Positions 17,632 through 26,535 of a stretch of 64,000 nucleotides of DNA are shown here, in pieces; the first letter of the stretch is position 1; each line of letters begins with the position of its first letter. Below the pieces are notes generated by a model. It was not told the origin of the DNA, made no database searches, and saw only the letters and a program-made list of their open reading frames with translations. The stretch comes from Haloactinospora alba (GTDB taxonomy: Bacteria > Actinomycetota > Actinomycetes > Streptosporangiales > Streptosporangiaceae): positions 1,721,501-1,785,500 of the forward strand of contig NZ_VFQC01000001.1 of NCBI RefSeq assembly GCF_006717075.1, in the 5' to 3' direction. A program made the position numbers and the translations under genes.

Positions 17632-18367
17632 TGCGCTCACCCCTCACGCCCAGCGTTCGGGAGGTGGACAACCTCCACAACCGTTCGGCTGGATACGACG
17701 AGCCCGCTGAACACCGGCATGTCTCCGCTGGTCCGACTCCCGGAGACAGGGGCAGTGCCGCTTCCCCCACGTCGCAGCCCAAGCCGTCACGGCACCGTCG
17801 GTTCCCGGAGCGCTGCGGCACCGCACCGACGCCGAGACCGAGACCAACCACGTCGGCACCCACGGTGCCTCGGTGGTGGGTTTCGCCTCACCGGCCTGTT
17901 CGGTTTCCACCTGCCATCCCGGTTGAAACGTTGGCTCCATCCGGCTGTACCGACACGGCGGCGGCACCCGGGACCGCTGTTCTGGTCGCATCGACCCCTA
18001 CGGGCGCTTCCGGCTGAACACGGAGTCCCATAAACCAGCCGTCTCGACAGGGAACCCAACTGCTGTGGTGTCGCGACGGCGGGAGCGTGTTGCTGGGTGC
18101 CATACTTGGCGCATGCGAGGGCAGGAACCACGGCAGTGAGGCCTCTTCGAACCTGGCTGGCCAGTGTTCTTGCTTCGCAGGAGCGGCGCCTCTCGGCCCG
18201 GTGCTGAGCCGGTTTCACAGGGCGTCGGGGTGCCAACGCTTGTGAGGGATGCGTTTTCGTGGCCTCCATCCGTCCATGCCTCGTTGCTTGTGGGTCTCCC
18301 ACGAGCTGCCGAGCGGACGCTCCGAGGAGATCCGGGCCGGTAGCGAACCAAGAACGGCATAGATAGG
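17632..18367. other. 736-bp region with no recognised gene
   Basis: Open frames here are short, overlapping on several strands, Arg/Pro-rich and without any family landmark. No inverted-repeat boundary of an insertion sequence was seen. It could be decayed sequence; I cannot assign it. Confidence 0.4.
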
Positions 18368-19705
18368 GTGCTGCGCCGAATGTCCAGGCGAACGCACTGG
18401 CGTACCGCGGAGTATGTGCGCAACGGTATCTGGCATACCGCGGAGTACGTGCGCAACGGTATCTGGATCATCCCCGCCTTTTTCGTGGTGGTGGCTATCG
18501 CGGCCGGAACCGTTCTCCCGATCGTCGACGAGAAAACCGGCATGACGATCGGGATCACGTTCGGCCCGGATGCCGCCCGCGGCATGCTCGGCTCGTTGGC
18601 GGGCGGAATGATCACCTTCACCGGCTTCGTCTTCTCGGTCCTGCTGGTCGCCGTGCAGTTCGGCTCGAGTCAGTTCTCTCCGCGCATGCTGGTCCTGTCC
18701 CTGCGGGACCCCGTTACCCAGGCGGCACTCGGTACCTTCATCGCGACATTCCTGTACTCACTGCTCGTGCTGAGCTCCGTCGGCCGGCCGGAGAACCCGG
18801 ACTTCGTTCCCAACAGCTCGATCTCTGTCGCCCTGTTCCTGCTCATCGCGAGCATGTTCATGTTCCTGCAACTGATTGCGAACACGACATCCGGACTGCG
18901 GGTGGCTTCGGTGCTGAACGAGCTCGGCCGTGAGGCGCGCAAGGTGATCGATCGGGTGCACCCGGAACCTGCGGTGAAGGACGAGAGGGGTGAGCGCGGA
19001 CTCGCACCGCTGCCAGAGGACTCCGACGTGATCACCTACCGTGGTGACCCGGGCGTGATACAGAGTGTGGACCGGCAGGGTCTGTTCTCCCTTGCCACCG
19101 ATGCCGATGCGATGGTCGAGCTGGTACCGGCGATCGGCGATTTCGTAGTCCCGGGCGATCCGCTCTTTCGGGTCCACGGGGGCAGCGGGCCGCTCGAGGA
19201 GCGTGAGTTTCAGTCCGCGGTTGCGGTCGGTGACGAGCGGACCATGGAGCAGGATCCTGGCTTCGCCTTCCGCCTGCTCGCGGACATCTCCGCCAAGGCG
19301 CTCTCCCCGGGGACCAACGACCCCAGCACCTCCACACAGGCGCTCGACCAGATCGAGACCCTGCTGCGGATCATCGCCCACCGCCGCCTCACGCCCGGCG
19401 TCATGTACGACACCAAGGGGGCCGCTCGGCTCCGCTGGCGAACACCCTCCTGGGAGGACTACCTGAGTCTCGCACTCCATGAGACCCGTCAGTTCGGGGA
19501 GGGGTCGGTACAGGTCTCCCGGCGCCTGTGGACGTTGCTTCAGCGCTTGCGCGAGACCGTTCCGAGCTACCGTCGGCCGGCCGTCGAGGTTCAGCTCGAA
19601 CAGGTGAGGTCGGGGGGCCGCCGGGCGTTCAGCGACAGGCTGGACCGTGACGCCGCCACCACGGTCGACCCACAGGGGCTCGGCTCGTCACGGGGGCTCG
19701 AGTGA
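18368..19705 (+). CDS. DUF2254 membrane protein
   Basis: 445 residues. About four hydrophobic segments lie in the first 180 residues: IIPAFFVVVAIAAGTVLPIV, the GMLGSLAGGMITFTGFVFSVLLVAVQF region, ALGTFIATFLYSLLVL and ISVALFLLIASMFMFLQLI. They are followed by a soluble domain with GLFSLATDADAMVELVPAIGDFV and DISAKALSPGTNDPSTSTQALDQIE, the DUF2254 signature. Function of the family is not established. An 11-residue tandem duplication (TAEYVRNGIWH twice) lies immediately before the first helix. GTG 18368 is used; ATG 18380 is an alternative. A hairpin terminator follows. Confidence 0.85.
   Translation: MLRRMSRRTHWRTAEYVRNGIWHTAEYVRNGIWIIPAFFVVVAIAAGTVLPIVDEKTGMTIGITFGPDAARGMLGSLAGGMITFTGFVFSVLLVAVQFGSSQFSPRMLVLSLRDPVTQAALGTFIATFLYSLLVLSSVGRPENPDFVPNSSISVALFLLIASMFMFLQLIANTTSGLRVASVLNELGREARKVIDRVHPEPAVKDERGERGLAPLPEDSDVITYRGDPGVIQSVDRQGLFSLATDADAMVELVPAIGDFVVPGDPLFRVHGGSGPLEEREFQSAVAVGDERTMEQDPGFAFRLLADISAKALSPGTNDPSTSTQALDQIETLLRIIAHRRLTPGVMYDTKGAARLRWRTPSWEDYLSLALHETRQFGEGSVQVSRRLWTLLQRLRETVPSYRRPAVEVQLEQVRSGGRRAFSDRLDRDAATTVDPQGLGSSRGLE
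18403..18468 (+). repeat. 33-bp in-frame tandem duplication
   Basis: Two consecutive 33-bp units (18403-18435 and 18436-18468) differ at only two positions. They encode TAEYVRNGIWH and TAEYVRNGIWI at the N-terminus of the DUF2254 protein. Near identity at the DNA level suggests a recent duplication. Confidence 0.85.
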
Positions 19706-19746
19706 ACAGCCTGACCGCCGGGCGCCGAGACTCGTGAGGAGATGTC

Positions 19747-19767
19747 AGTCTCCTGCGATAGGAGACT
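19747..19767. terminator. hairpin terminator between convergent genes
   Basis: AGTCTCCT (19747-19754) and AGGAGACT (19760-19767) form a perfect 8-bp stem with a 5-nt loop, 42 nt after the DUF2254 stop and ahead of the convergent oxidoreductase gene. Confidence 0.6.
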
Positions 19768-19924
19768 CCAGCAAGAGGCTTGGATCAGCGAGGGGTTTAC
19801 TGCGCCGCGGTACGGACGGCACGCCCGTTGTCACGGCCGCGGCTCGTCACGGCGCCGACCGCCACCCGTAGGCGTAGATCGGGTTTCGAACCGTTCGCCG
19901 CCTTGACCACGGCACAGTGGGACC

Positions 19925-20974
19925 CTATGGCGTGATCGTGATCTTGCCGACGTGGGTGTGCCGCGAGAATTCGTGCTGGGCGGCATGGATCTCGGAGAGC
20001 GGGTAGCGGGCGGCCACTCGTGGGGTGATGTGGCCGTGCCGGGCTGCTTCGGCGAGTTGGGCGAAGTGGTCCGGGGTGTGCATCGATGAGCCGATCAGGG
20101 TGAGGTTGTGCAGGTACAGCCGCCGCAGATCGAAGCTGATAACGGAACCAGCGACGGCGCCGGCGATCACCCACCGTCCGCCATCGCGCAGTAGGGGGAC
20201 GATCTGGTTCACGGAGTCCCCGCCGGCCACGTCGGCCACTGCGTCGAGCCCCTTCGGAACGGCCTGGGCGATTGTCCCAAGGGCGTCGTCCGCGTCGCGG
20301 TGGATCACTGTGCGCGCTCCGGCCCGGGACACGAGCTCGCCCTTGTCTCGGGTGGTTATCGCGATCACGTGGGCACCGCGCGCGGCGGCGAGCTGCACCA
20401 AGGCCAGCCCGACGCCGCCGGAGGCCCCGGTGACCAGCACCGACTCGCCCGCGGTGATCCGTGCGCGTTCGAGCATGCCCATGGCGGTGCCGTAGGCGAT
20501 CGGCAGGCAGGCCAGCTGTTCGTCGGACAACGGCGAGCCGGTCATGGCATGTACCCGTGCCGAGGCCACGACGACGTACTGGGCGAAGCCGCCGTTGGCT
20601 TCACTTCCCAGCAAGCCGACCGGAGTGGCGTCGGTAGTCTCGGCGTCGTAAAGCGCGGGGTCCACCAGCACTCGCGTGCCGCACAGTGCGGGATCGACCG
20701 CCTCTCCGGTCTCGACGACCGTGCCGGCGATATCGCCGCCCTGGATCCGGGGAAAATCGATCGGGCCGCGCCATCCGGCCAACGCCGACGGGGCCTCGGG
20801 CAGCCCGTAGGCGCCCTGCCGGGTCCAGAGGTCAGTGTTGTTCACCGCCGCGGCGGCCACCCGGATCAGTACCTCGCCGCGCCCGGGGCACGGCACCGCG
20901 GTATCGTCCTGCACCCGCAGCCGCTCGGGCCCACCGAACCCGGTCAGCACGGCCGCCATCATCGACGTGCGCAC
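19925..20974 (-). CDS. MDR-superfamily zinc-less oxidoreductase (quinone oxidoreductase-like)
   Basis: 349 residues. A GroES-like N-terminal domain (GRGEVLIRVAAAAVNNTDLW, FPRIQGGDIAGTVVETG) precedes a Rossmann domain with VLVTGASGGVGLALVQLAAARGAHVIAIT. The C-terminus IHAAQHEFSRHTHVGKITI is also typical. The structural-zinc cysteine cluster and the catalytic zinc Cys of alcohol dehydrogenases are absent, so a quinone- or enone-reductase-like NAD(P)H reaction is expected. GTG 20974 is preceded by a ggtgggggtggg stretch. It diverges from a TetR gene across 97 bp, the usual layout of a regulator next to the enzyme it controls. Confidence 0.85.
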   Translation of the reverse strand: MRTSMMAAVLTGFGGPERLRVQDDTAVPCPGRGEVLIRVAAAAVNNTDLWTRQGAYGLPEAPSALAGWRGPIDFPRIQGGDIAGTVVETGEAVDPALCGTRVLVDPALYDAETTDATPVGLLGSEANGGFAQYVVVASARVHAMTGSPLSDEQLACLPIAYGTAMGMLERARITAGESVLVTGASGGVGLALVQLAAARGAHVIAITTRDKGELVSRAGARTVIHRDADDALGTIAQAVPKGLDAVADVAGGDSVNQIVPLLRDGGRWVIAGAVAGSVISFDLRRLYLHNLTLIGSSMHTPDHFAQLAEAARHGHITPRVAARYPLSEIHAAQHEFSRHTHVGKITITP

Positions 20975-21071
20975 GCGCCCACCCCCACCTTAACTACTAT
21001 ACTGGTCTGTGAACCTGACATGGTCCAAACCTAGGTATACAACTCTGTAAAGTCAACGGTGATGGGGACAC
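20975..21071. promoter_or_regulatory. divergent promoter region for oxidoreductase and TetR gene
   Basis: This 97-bp region is markedly AT-richer than its surroundings. It contains TATAGT on the minus strand (20996-21001), CTGACA (21015-21020) followed by TATACA (21036-21041) on the plus strand, and an 8-bp palindrome ACCTAGGT (21029-21036). The spacing of the plus-strand hexamers (15 bp) is short. It is the probable operator region of the TetR protein. Confidence 0.45.
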
Positions 21072-21704
21072 ATGGACACCGACTCCAGCCCGGACGAGCA
21101 ACTGACCCCCGGAGCTCGCCGGATCCTCGAGGTCGCCTCCGAACTGTTCTACTGGCGCGGAATCCACGCTGTGGGGGTGGATACCATCGCCGCCGAGTCC
21201 GGAGTCACCAAACGCACCCTCTACGACCGGTTCGGCTCCAAGGACGCCCTCGTCACGGCCTACCTGCATGCCCGCGACCGGCGCTGGCGCAAGCTGGTGC
21301 TCACCACGCTGGACGACGCGGGCCCCGATCCTGTGGCGCGGCTCCTGTCCCCGTTCGACGTGCTGACCGACTGGCTGACCCCGAACAGCCGGGGCTGCAG
21401 TTTCGTCAACGCTTTCGCCGAACTGACCGAGCCCGACCACCCCGGGCAGCAACTGGTCGTGGCGGAGAAGGTCTGGCTACGCGACCTGTTCCGCCAACTT
21501 CTCCAAGACACCGGTATCACCGATGCAGACACCCTCGCCGCGCAGCTACTGAGCCTGCACGAAGGTGCCATCATCAGCTACTCCATCGCCGGCGAGACAA
21601 CAGCCGCAAACACCGCACGAGCCGCCGCGGAAGCCCTCATCACCAGCGCCGGCCCTCCTCCGTTGGCTCGCGGGACAGCCCCGCCCAGCGGGCCGTCCCG
21701 CTGA
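21072..21704 (+). CDS. TetR/AcrR-family transcriptional regulator
   Basis: 210 residues. The N-terminal helix-turn-helix is GVDTIAAESGVTKRTLYDRFGSKDALV (about residues 36-62), preceded by the usual helix RILEVASELFYWRGIHAVG. The C-terminal ligand-binding domain includes NSRGCSFVNAFAEL, similar to TetR_C-type regulators that sense electrophiles or small lipophiles. The last ~15 residues are Pro/Gly-rich and disordered. It probably represses the divergent oxidoreductase and itself. Confidence 0.88.
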   Translation: MDTDSSPDEQLTPGARRILEVASELFYWRGIHAVGVDTIAAESGVTKRTLYDRFGSKDALVTAYLHARDRRWRKLVLTTLDDAGPDPVARLLSPFDVLTDWLTPNSRGCSFVNAFAELTEPDHPGQQLVVAEKVWLRDLFRQLLQDTGITDADTLAAQLLSLHEGAIISYSIAGETTAANTARAAAEALITSAGPPPLARGTAPPSGPSR

Positions 21705-21966
21705 GGGAGCCCGGGACCGGGAGGTCGAGGCGTTTGCTCATGTCGGGGCGGAAACGCTCACTGCCAGCGGGCGCAGAAGCCCCGAACCCGATCCCACCCT
21801 GACGGCTCCTGGCGTCGCCGACGGGGCACCCACTCGACGCCCGAACGGGCGAACAGTCGGCGATGTCACCGCCAGTACCCCCATACGGGAGAACAGCCGC
21901 AAACCGCCACACCATAACCTGGGAGGACACCAACAACCGGTGGGTTAGTACGGGGAGGGAACCAAC

Positions 21967-24003
21967 GTGCGGGTACTACTCGTGGACAACCACGACTCGT
22001 ACACCTACAACCTCTTCCACCTCATATCCCGGGTCACCGGGCACGAACCGACCGTGGTCACCAACGACGAACTGCGCTGGGACCGTGCCCGCTCCACCGG
22101 TGTGGACGCCGCCGTCATCTCCCCAGGACCGGGACGCCCCCAGAACCCCAGGGACATGGGCAACGTGTGGGACCTCCTCGCGGACCCCGACATCCCCGTG
22201 CTCGGGGTCTGCCTGGGACACCAGGCGATCGCCTACCTCGCCGGAGCCCCCGTACGCTCGGCCCCCGCGGCACGCCACGGTCACCTGAGCAGCATCCACC
22301 ACACCCAGACGGGCCTGTTCACCGGCATCCCCCAGGACTTCACAGCGGTGCGGTACCACTCCCTGGCGGTCCCCGCCGCGCTTCCCGAACCGCTCACAGC
22401 GACCGCCTGGGCCGACGACGGTGTGGTCATGGGTCTCCAACACCGCACCCTGCCCCGCTGGGGCGTCCAGTTCCACCCCGAATCGGTCGCCAGCCAGTAC
22501 GGGTACCGGCTGGTCGCCAACTTCCTGCAGCAGGCACACCACCACGGGAAGCAGCCACCACCCCCACCGGGGCGGACCGCAGCCCCCCGTTCGGGCTCGT
22601 CCCGACCGGAACAACCGACCGCACGTTCCCCCCGGGTGGCGACCCTGCCCTACGCGGTGGACACCGAGGCCGCCTTCACCCACCTCTACGGCGACTCCAC
22701 ACACGCCTTCTGGCTGGACAGCAGCTACCACGGAGACACAGGCCGTTTCTCGTTCCTGGGCGACAACAGGCCGGGGGGAGAGGTCCTTACCTACCGGACC
22801 ACGGACGGAAGCGTCACCGTCGAGCGGGAAGGCGGAGCGTCCCACCAGGAGCCGGGGACCATCTTCGACGCGTTACGCCGGCGGGTGGCTCCCCACCCCC
22901 GCCCGTCGGCCCTACCGTTCGACTTCGCCGGCGGCTACGTCGGCTACTTCGGCTACGAGCTCAAAACCGACTGCGGGGCTCACACCCGGCACCACGCCCA
23001 CACGCCGGACGCGGTCTGGCTGCGCTGCGAGCGGTTCGTCGCTGTCGACCACGCGCAGGAACGCACCTATGTGGTGGCCGTCGACGCGAGCGAGGACGCC
23101 CCCACCTGGGTCGAGGACACACGTGCCCGACTCACCGACCTTCCCTCGGCCGACCCCCCGGCCGCTACCGGCGACGCCCCCGACGTGGAGACGACGCTGG
23201 AACGCTCCCGACAGGAGTATCTGGCTGACGTCGAAACGTGCCTGGACTTCCTCACGGCCGGGGAAAGCTACGAGATATGCCTGACCAACCGGTTACGGTT
23301 CCCGGCCCCCAAGGACGACCTGGCGTTCTACCGACGGCTGCGTCGGTCCAGGCCCGCGCCGTACGCGGCCCTGCTGCGTTTGGGGGAGACGGCCGTGCTC
23401 AGCGCTTCCCCGGAACGGTTCCTGCGCATCACCGGGAGCGGGGAAGCGGACAGCCGCCCGATCAAAGGCACCGCTCCCCGCCACGCCGACCCGGACACGG
23501 ACGCCCGCAACGCCGCTGAGCTACGCACCAGCGCGAAAACCCGGGCGGAGAACCTCATGATCGTGGACCTGCTGCGCAACGACCTCGGCAGGGTGTGCGA
23601 GACAGGCAGCGTGCACGTTCCCGCCTTCATGTACACCGTCTCCTACAGCACGGTGCACCAGCTCATCTCCACGGTCCGAGGGCGGCTACGTCCCGACGTG
23701 TCAGCGGTCGACGCGGTTCGGGCGTGCTTTCCCGGCGGGTCCATGACCGGGGCCCCGAAGGAACGCACCATGGAGATCATCGACCGGTTGGAGCACTCGG
23801 CGCGCGGCGTGTACTCGGGGGCGCTGGGCTATCTCTCCGACACCGGAACAACCGACCTCAGCATCGTGATCCGCACCGCGGTACGCACCGGTTCCGAGAT
23901 CACCGTCGGTGCGGGGGGCGCTATCGTTCTCGACTCCGTCCCGGAGGAAGAGTACGAGGAGATGCTGCTGAAGGCCGCCGTGGCGCTCGAGGGATACTGC
24001 TGA
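21967..24003 (+). CDS. pabB: fused aminodeoxychorismate synthase (PabA-PabB)
   Basis: 678 residues. Residues 1-195 are a class I glutamine amidotransferase: LLVDNHDSYTYNLFHL, the nucleophile Cys in VLGVCLGHQAIAYL and the His/Glu in GVQFHPESVASQYGYRL. A Pro/Ser-rich linker (~195-230) joins a chorismate-binding domain. That domain contains SRPIKGTAPRHAD, the PIKGT form whose lysine distinguishes aminodeoxychorismate synthase from anthranilate synthase (PIAGT). It also has LLRNDLGRVC and FPGGSMTGAPKERTMEII. It makes 4-amino-4-deoxychorismate for folate or a p-aminobenzoate-derived metabolite. pabC is not adjacent. GTG 21967 has a gggaggga site. It converges on glk. Confidence 0.92.
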   Translation: MRVLLVDNHDSYTYNLFHLISRVTGHEPTVVTNDELRWDRARSTGVDAAVISPGPGRPQNPRDMGNVWDLLADPDIPVLGVCLGHQAIAYLAGAPVRSAPAARHGHLSSIHHTQTGLFTGIPQDFTAVRYHSLAVPAALPEPLTATAWADDGVVMGLQHRTLPRWGVQFHPESVASQYGYRLVANFLQQAHHHGKQPPPPPGRTAAPRSGSSRPEQPTARSPRVATLPYAVDTEAAFTHLYGDSTHAFWLDSSYHGDTGRFSFLGDNRPGGEVLTYRTTDGSVTVEREGGASHQEPGTIFDALRRRVAPHPRPSALPFDFAGGYVGYFGYELKTDCGAHTRHHAHTPDAVWLRCERFVAVDHAQERTYVVAVDASEDAPTWVEDTRARLTDLPSADPPAATGDAPDVETTLERSRQEYLADVETCLDFLTAGESYEICLTNRLRFPAPKDDLAFYRRLRRSRPAPYAALLRLGETAVLSASPERFLRITGSGEADSRPIKGTAPRHADPDTDARNAAELRTSAKTRAENLMIVDLLRNDLGRVCETGSVHVPAFMYTVSYSTVHQLISTVRGRLRPDVSAVDAVRACFPGGSMTGAPKERTMEIIDRLEHSARGVYSGALGYLSDTGTTDLSIVIRTAVRTGSEITVGAGGAIVLDSVPEEEYEEMLLKAAVALEGYC

Positions 24004-24027
24004 CCGCCTCTCACGGTTGGGCCCGCC

Positions 24028-24046
24028 CCCGGGCTCCGCGCCCGGG
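24028..24046. terminator. hairpin between pabAB and glk
   Basis: CCCGGGC (24028-24034) and GCCCGGG (24040-24046) form a perfect 7-bp stem with a 5-nt loop. TGACCG (24001-24006) and CGGTCA (24051-24056) add an outer pair. It lies between convergent genes and may act on both. Confidence 0.55.
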
Positions 24047-24053
24047 AAGCCGG

Positions 24054-25049
24054 TCACCGGCGAACCGCCGCGCTACCGACGCTCTGCTCGAGCTGGGCGC
24101 GTGCCCCCAGCAGCGCGGGAGTGGAAGCCGTGATGAGCACTGTCGCGATGCTCTTCACGTAGTCGGTCATGCTGTGCTTGTCCTCGAAACGGCGCCGGAA
24201 GTCGCTGGCCTGGAGCACGGAGGTGATCCTGGGCAGGATGCCTCCGCCCAGGAAGACACCGCCCGTGGCGCCCAGGGTGAGGGCAACGTTGCCGGCGAAC
24301 CCTCCCAGTAGCCCGCAGAAGAGCTCCAGGGTCTCGCGGCAGAGGGGATCGTTGTCCGCACTACAGATCTGGGCCGGCGTGAGTTCCTCAGCATCGGCAC
24401 CGTGCAGCTGTGCGACCGCGCCGTACAACCGCACCAGGCCGGGACCGGACAGCATGTCCTCGGCCGTCACCGTCTGCTGCTGGGAGCGCAGCACACGCAC
24501 CGCCGCGAGCTCGCCCTCCGTCACGGCGGGGACATCCACGTGCCCGCCCTCACCGGAGACAGGAACCCACCCTCCGGAATGAGGTACCAGGCCGGCGACA
24601 CCCAGCCCCGTTCCGGGACCCAGAACAGCCATGCTCCGACCGGAGTCGGTCGCTGGCCCGCCCACGGGCAGGACCTCGTCGTCACCCAGCCAGGGGAGTG
24701 AGAGGGCCAGCGCGGCGAAGTCGTTGACAACGTCGAGATGCTCAACCCCCAGCTCCCGGCGGGTTTGGGAGATCGAGCAGTCCCAGTGTGCGTTGGTCAG
24801 CCGGATCCGGTCCCCGTGTACGGGTCCCGCGACAGCGGCGCACGCGGCGACGGGACGGGCGCCGGGGGCATGCTGCTGCAGGTAGGCAGCCGCTGCGGAA
24901 GCCAGATCGCGGTAGGAACGGCACGGCAGGGTGGACACGTGACTGGGCCGCCCCTCGGGAGCAAGCACGAGACCGAACCGCGCGTTGGTTCCACCAACAT
25001 CACACACCAGCCAGGGCCGGTCAGGTGTGGGAAGCATCGGGTGGCTCAC
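24054..25049 (-). CDS. glk: glucokinase (Glk, proteobacterial type)
   Basis: 331 residues. WLVCDVGGTNARFGLVL is the phosphate-binding loop, ACAAVAGPVHGDRIRLTNAHW and VVNDFAALALSLPWL are the glucose-site segments (Asn-Asp), and VLGPGTGLGVAGLV, GEGGHVDV and GGVFLGGGILPRI complete the E. coli Glk pattern. This is the PF02685 type rather than the ROK-type glucokinase usual in actinomycetes. It phosphorylates glucose with ATP. GTG 25049 has a purine-rich aggggag site. It is divergent from a ROK-family regulator, suggesting shared sugar-responsive control. Confidence 0.88.
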   Translation of the reverse strand: MSHPMLPTPDRPWLVCDVGGTNARFGLVLAPEGRPSHVSTLPCRSYRDLASAAAAYLQQHAPGARPVAACAAVAGPVHGDRIRLTNAHWDCSISQTRRELGVEHLDVVNDFAALALSLPWLGDDEVLPVGGPATDSGRSMAVLGPGTGLGVAGLVPHSGGWVPVSGEGGHVDVPAVTEGELAAVRVLRSQQQTVTAEDMLSGPGLVRLYGAVAQLHGADAEELTPAQICSADNDPLCRETLELFCGLLGGFAGNVALTLGATGGVFLGGGILPRITSVLQASDFRRRFEDKHSMTDYVKSIATVLITASTPALLGARAQLEQSVGSAAVRR

Positions 25050-25174
25050 TGTCTCCCCTTCCAGCGGAACGCGACCGCGGCATGGCCTGGTGTGCGGCGT
25101 CGGAGCCGCTCCAGGGAATCTCCCGTTGACTTCCCGGAAACCTAGCGGTCCTTCGGTAACGAGGCAACCCTCCC

Positions 25175-25196
25175 TTTTGGATTCATTGCTGCAAAA
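25175..25196. promoter_or_regulatory. candidate ROK operator between glk and the ROK gene
   Basis: TTTTG (25175-25179) and CAAAA (25192-25196) are inverted arms 12 bp apart. They are flanked by CTCCC and GGGAG in an imperfect outer repeat. A further perfect repeat, GGGAG-AATA-CTCCC, occupies 25200-25213 and overlaps a possible -10 (AATACT). T/A arms with a central spacer are what NagC/Mlc-type ROK repressors recognise. Confidence 0.45.
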
Positions 25197-25231
25197 GTAG
25201 GGAGAATACTCCCGTGTGATCCCGCTACAGC

Positions 25232-26449
25232 ATGATTCAATGGAGCATGTCCCGAAGTAAGGCTTTCCCCTCAGCAGCGTTCTCCAACGGGCATGTCCTG
25301 GAACTCATCCGCACCGGCAAAGCCACCACCCGCACGGAGCTCGGGCGCGTCACCGGCCTCTCCCGGCCCGCCGTCGCACTACGCGTCGGGGAACTCGTAG
25401 CCCATGGGCTCGTACTCGAGGAAACGACCGCTCCTTCCAACGGAGGGCGCCCACCCAGCCAGCTGCAATTCAACTCCTCTGGCGGGGTCATCCTCACCGC
25501 GGCTCTCGGAATCTCGCGCAGCCAGGTCGCCGTGTGCGACCTGTCCGGCCGCGTGCTGGCGCAGGAGAACGGTTCTCCACACGTGGAACACGGTCCCACA
25601 GCCGCCCTGGAATGGGTGATGGACAGCTGGGAGAGCCTTATAGGAAAGACCGGACACACGGTCCACGACGTCTACGGGACAGGCATCAGCGTCCCCGCCA
25701 CCGTCGAGTTCGCCGTGGCCCGCACCCAGAATCCCCCCGTGCTCGCCAACTGGAGCGACGTCGCCGTGGAACCCCAGGTGGCAGAACGTTTCCCCGGCCC
25801 TGTCCTCCTCGACAACGACGTCAACGTGATGGCTCTGGCAGAGCACCGTTCCCTGCACGGCGCCCCGGACGCTGACGACATGATCGTCGTCAAGGCCTCC
25901 ACAGGCATCGGGGCCGGCATCATTTCCGGCGGTGCGCTGGTACGCGGTTCGCTCGGTGCGGCTGGGGAACTCGGCCACATCCCGGTGCGCACGTCCTCCA
26001 CCAGGCCGTGCCGGTGCGGAAACACCGACTGTCTCGAAACCGTCGCCGGAGGCGCCGCACTTGTGGAGCACCTCGCCGCCCACCCCACGAACGCCGAGAC
26101 CGTGCACGAGGTCGCGGAGTTGGCACACGGTGGGGACCCCCAGGCGACCTATGCCGTCCGAACGGCCGGGCGTCACCTCGGCGAGGTGCTCGCGGGAGCG
26201 GTCAACCTCCTCAACCCCGCTGTGATCACCCTGGGCGGGGATCTCGCCTACGCCTACGATCCGCTGGTGGCCGGGGTCCGTGAGGTCATCTTCCGACGTT
26301 CCACCGCCCTGGCCACACGACAGCTACGCATCGTGGGAAGCGAACTCGGTGAGCAGGCCGGGCTGCTCGGTTGCGCGGTGATGGTGCTCGACCACATCCT
26401 CTCTCCCGAGGCGGTGAACGCCATGATCGCCTCCCAGACCTCCCGGTAG
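25232..26449 (+). CDS. ROK-family transcriptional regulator
   Basis: 405 residues, the length of NagC/XylR-type ROK repressors. A winged helix-turn-helix occupies about residues 18-75 (NGHVLELIRTGKATTRTELG, GLSRPAVALRVGELV). The ROK sugar-kinase-like domain follows, with LLDNDVNVMALAEH, KASTGIGAGIISGG, the GELGHIPV motif and the zinc site CRCGNTDCLE. No clear ATP-dependent kinase role is implied; such proteins bind a sugar and release DNA. Location opposite glk suggests it controls glk and perhaps sugar uptake genes. ATG 25232 is used because a later ATG (25247) has its ribosome site too close. Confidence 0.87.
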   Translation: MIQWSMSRSKAFPSAAFSNGHVLELIRTGKATTRTELGRVTGLSRPAVALRVGELVAHGLVLEETTAPSNGGRPPSQLQFNSSGGVILTAALGISRSQVAVCDLSGRVLAQENGSPHVEHGPTAALEWVMDSWESLIGKTGHTVHDVYGTGISVPATVEFAVARTQNPPVLANWSDVAVEPQVAERFPGPVLLDNDVNVMALAEHRSLHGAPDADDMIVVKASTGIGAGIISGGALVRGSLGAAGELGHIPVRTSSTRPCRCGNTDCLETVAGGAALVEHLAAHPTNAETVHEVAELAHGGDPQATYAVRTAGRHLGEVLAGAVNLLNPAVITLGGDLAYAYDPLVAGVREVIFRRSTALATRQLRIVGSELGEQAGLLGCAVMVLDHILSPEAVNAMIASQTSR

Positions 26450-26535
26450 CAGACACCACGCAAAGCACAGCGGCCGGGCGCCGCGCGCTCACGAGAACCC
26501 CTGCTCGCCGCCCCGAAGGCGGTACTGTGGCCCCT

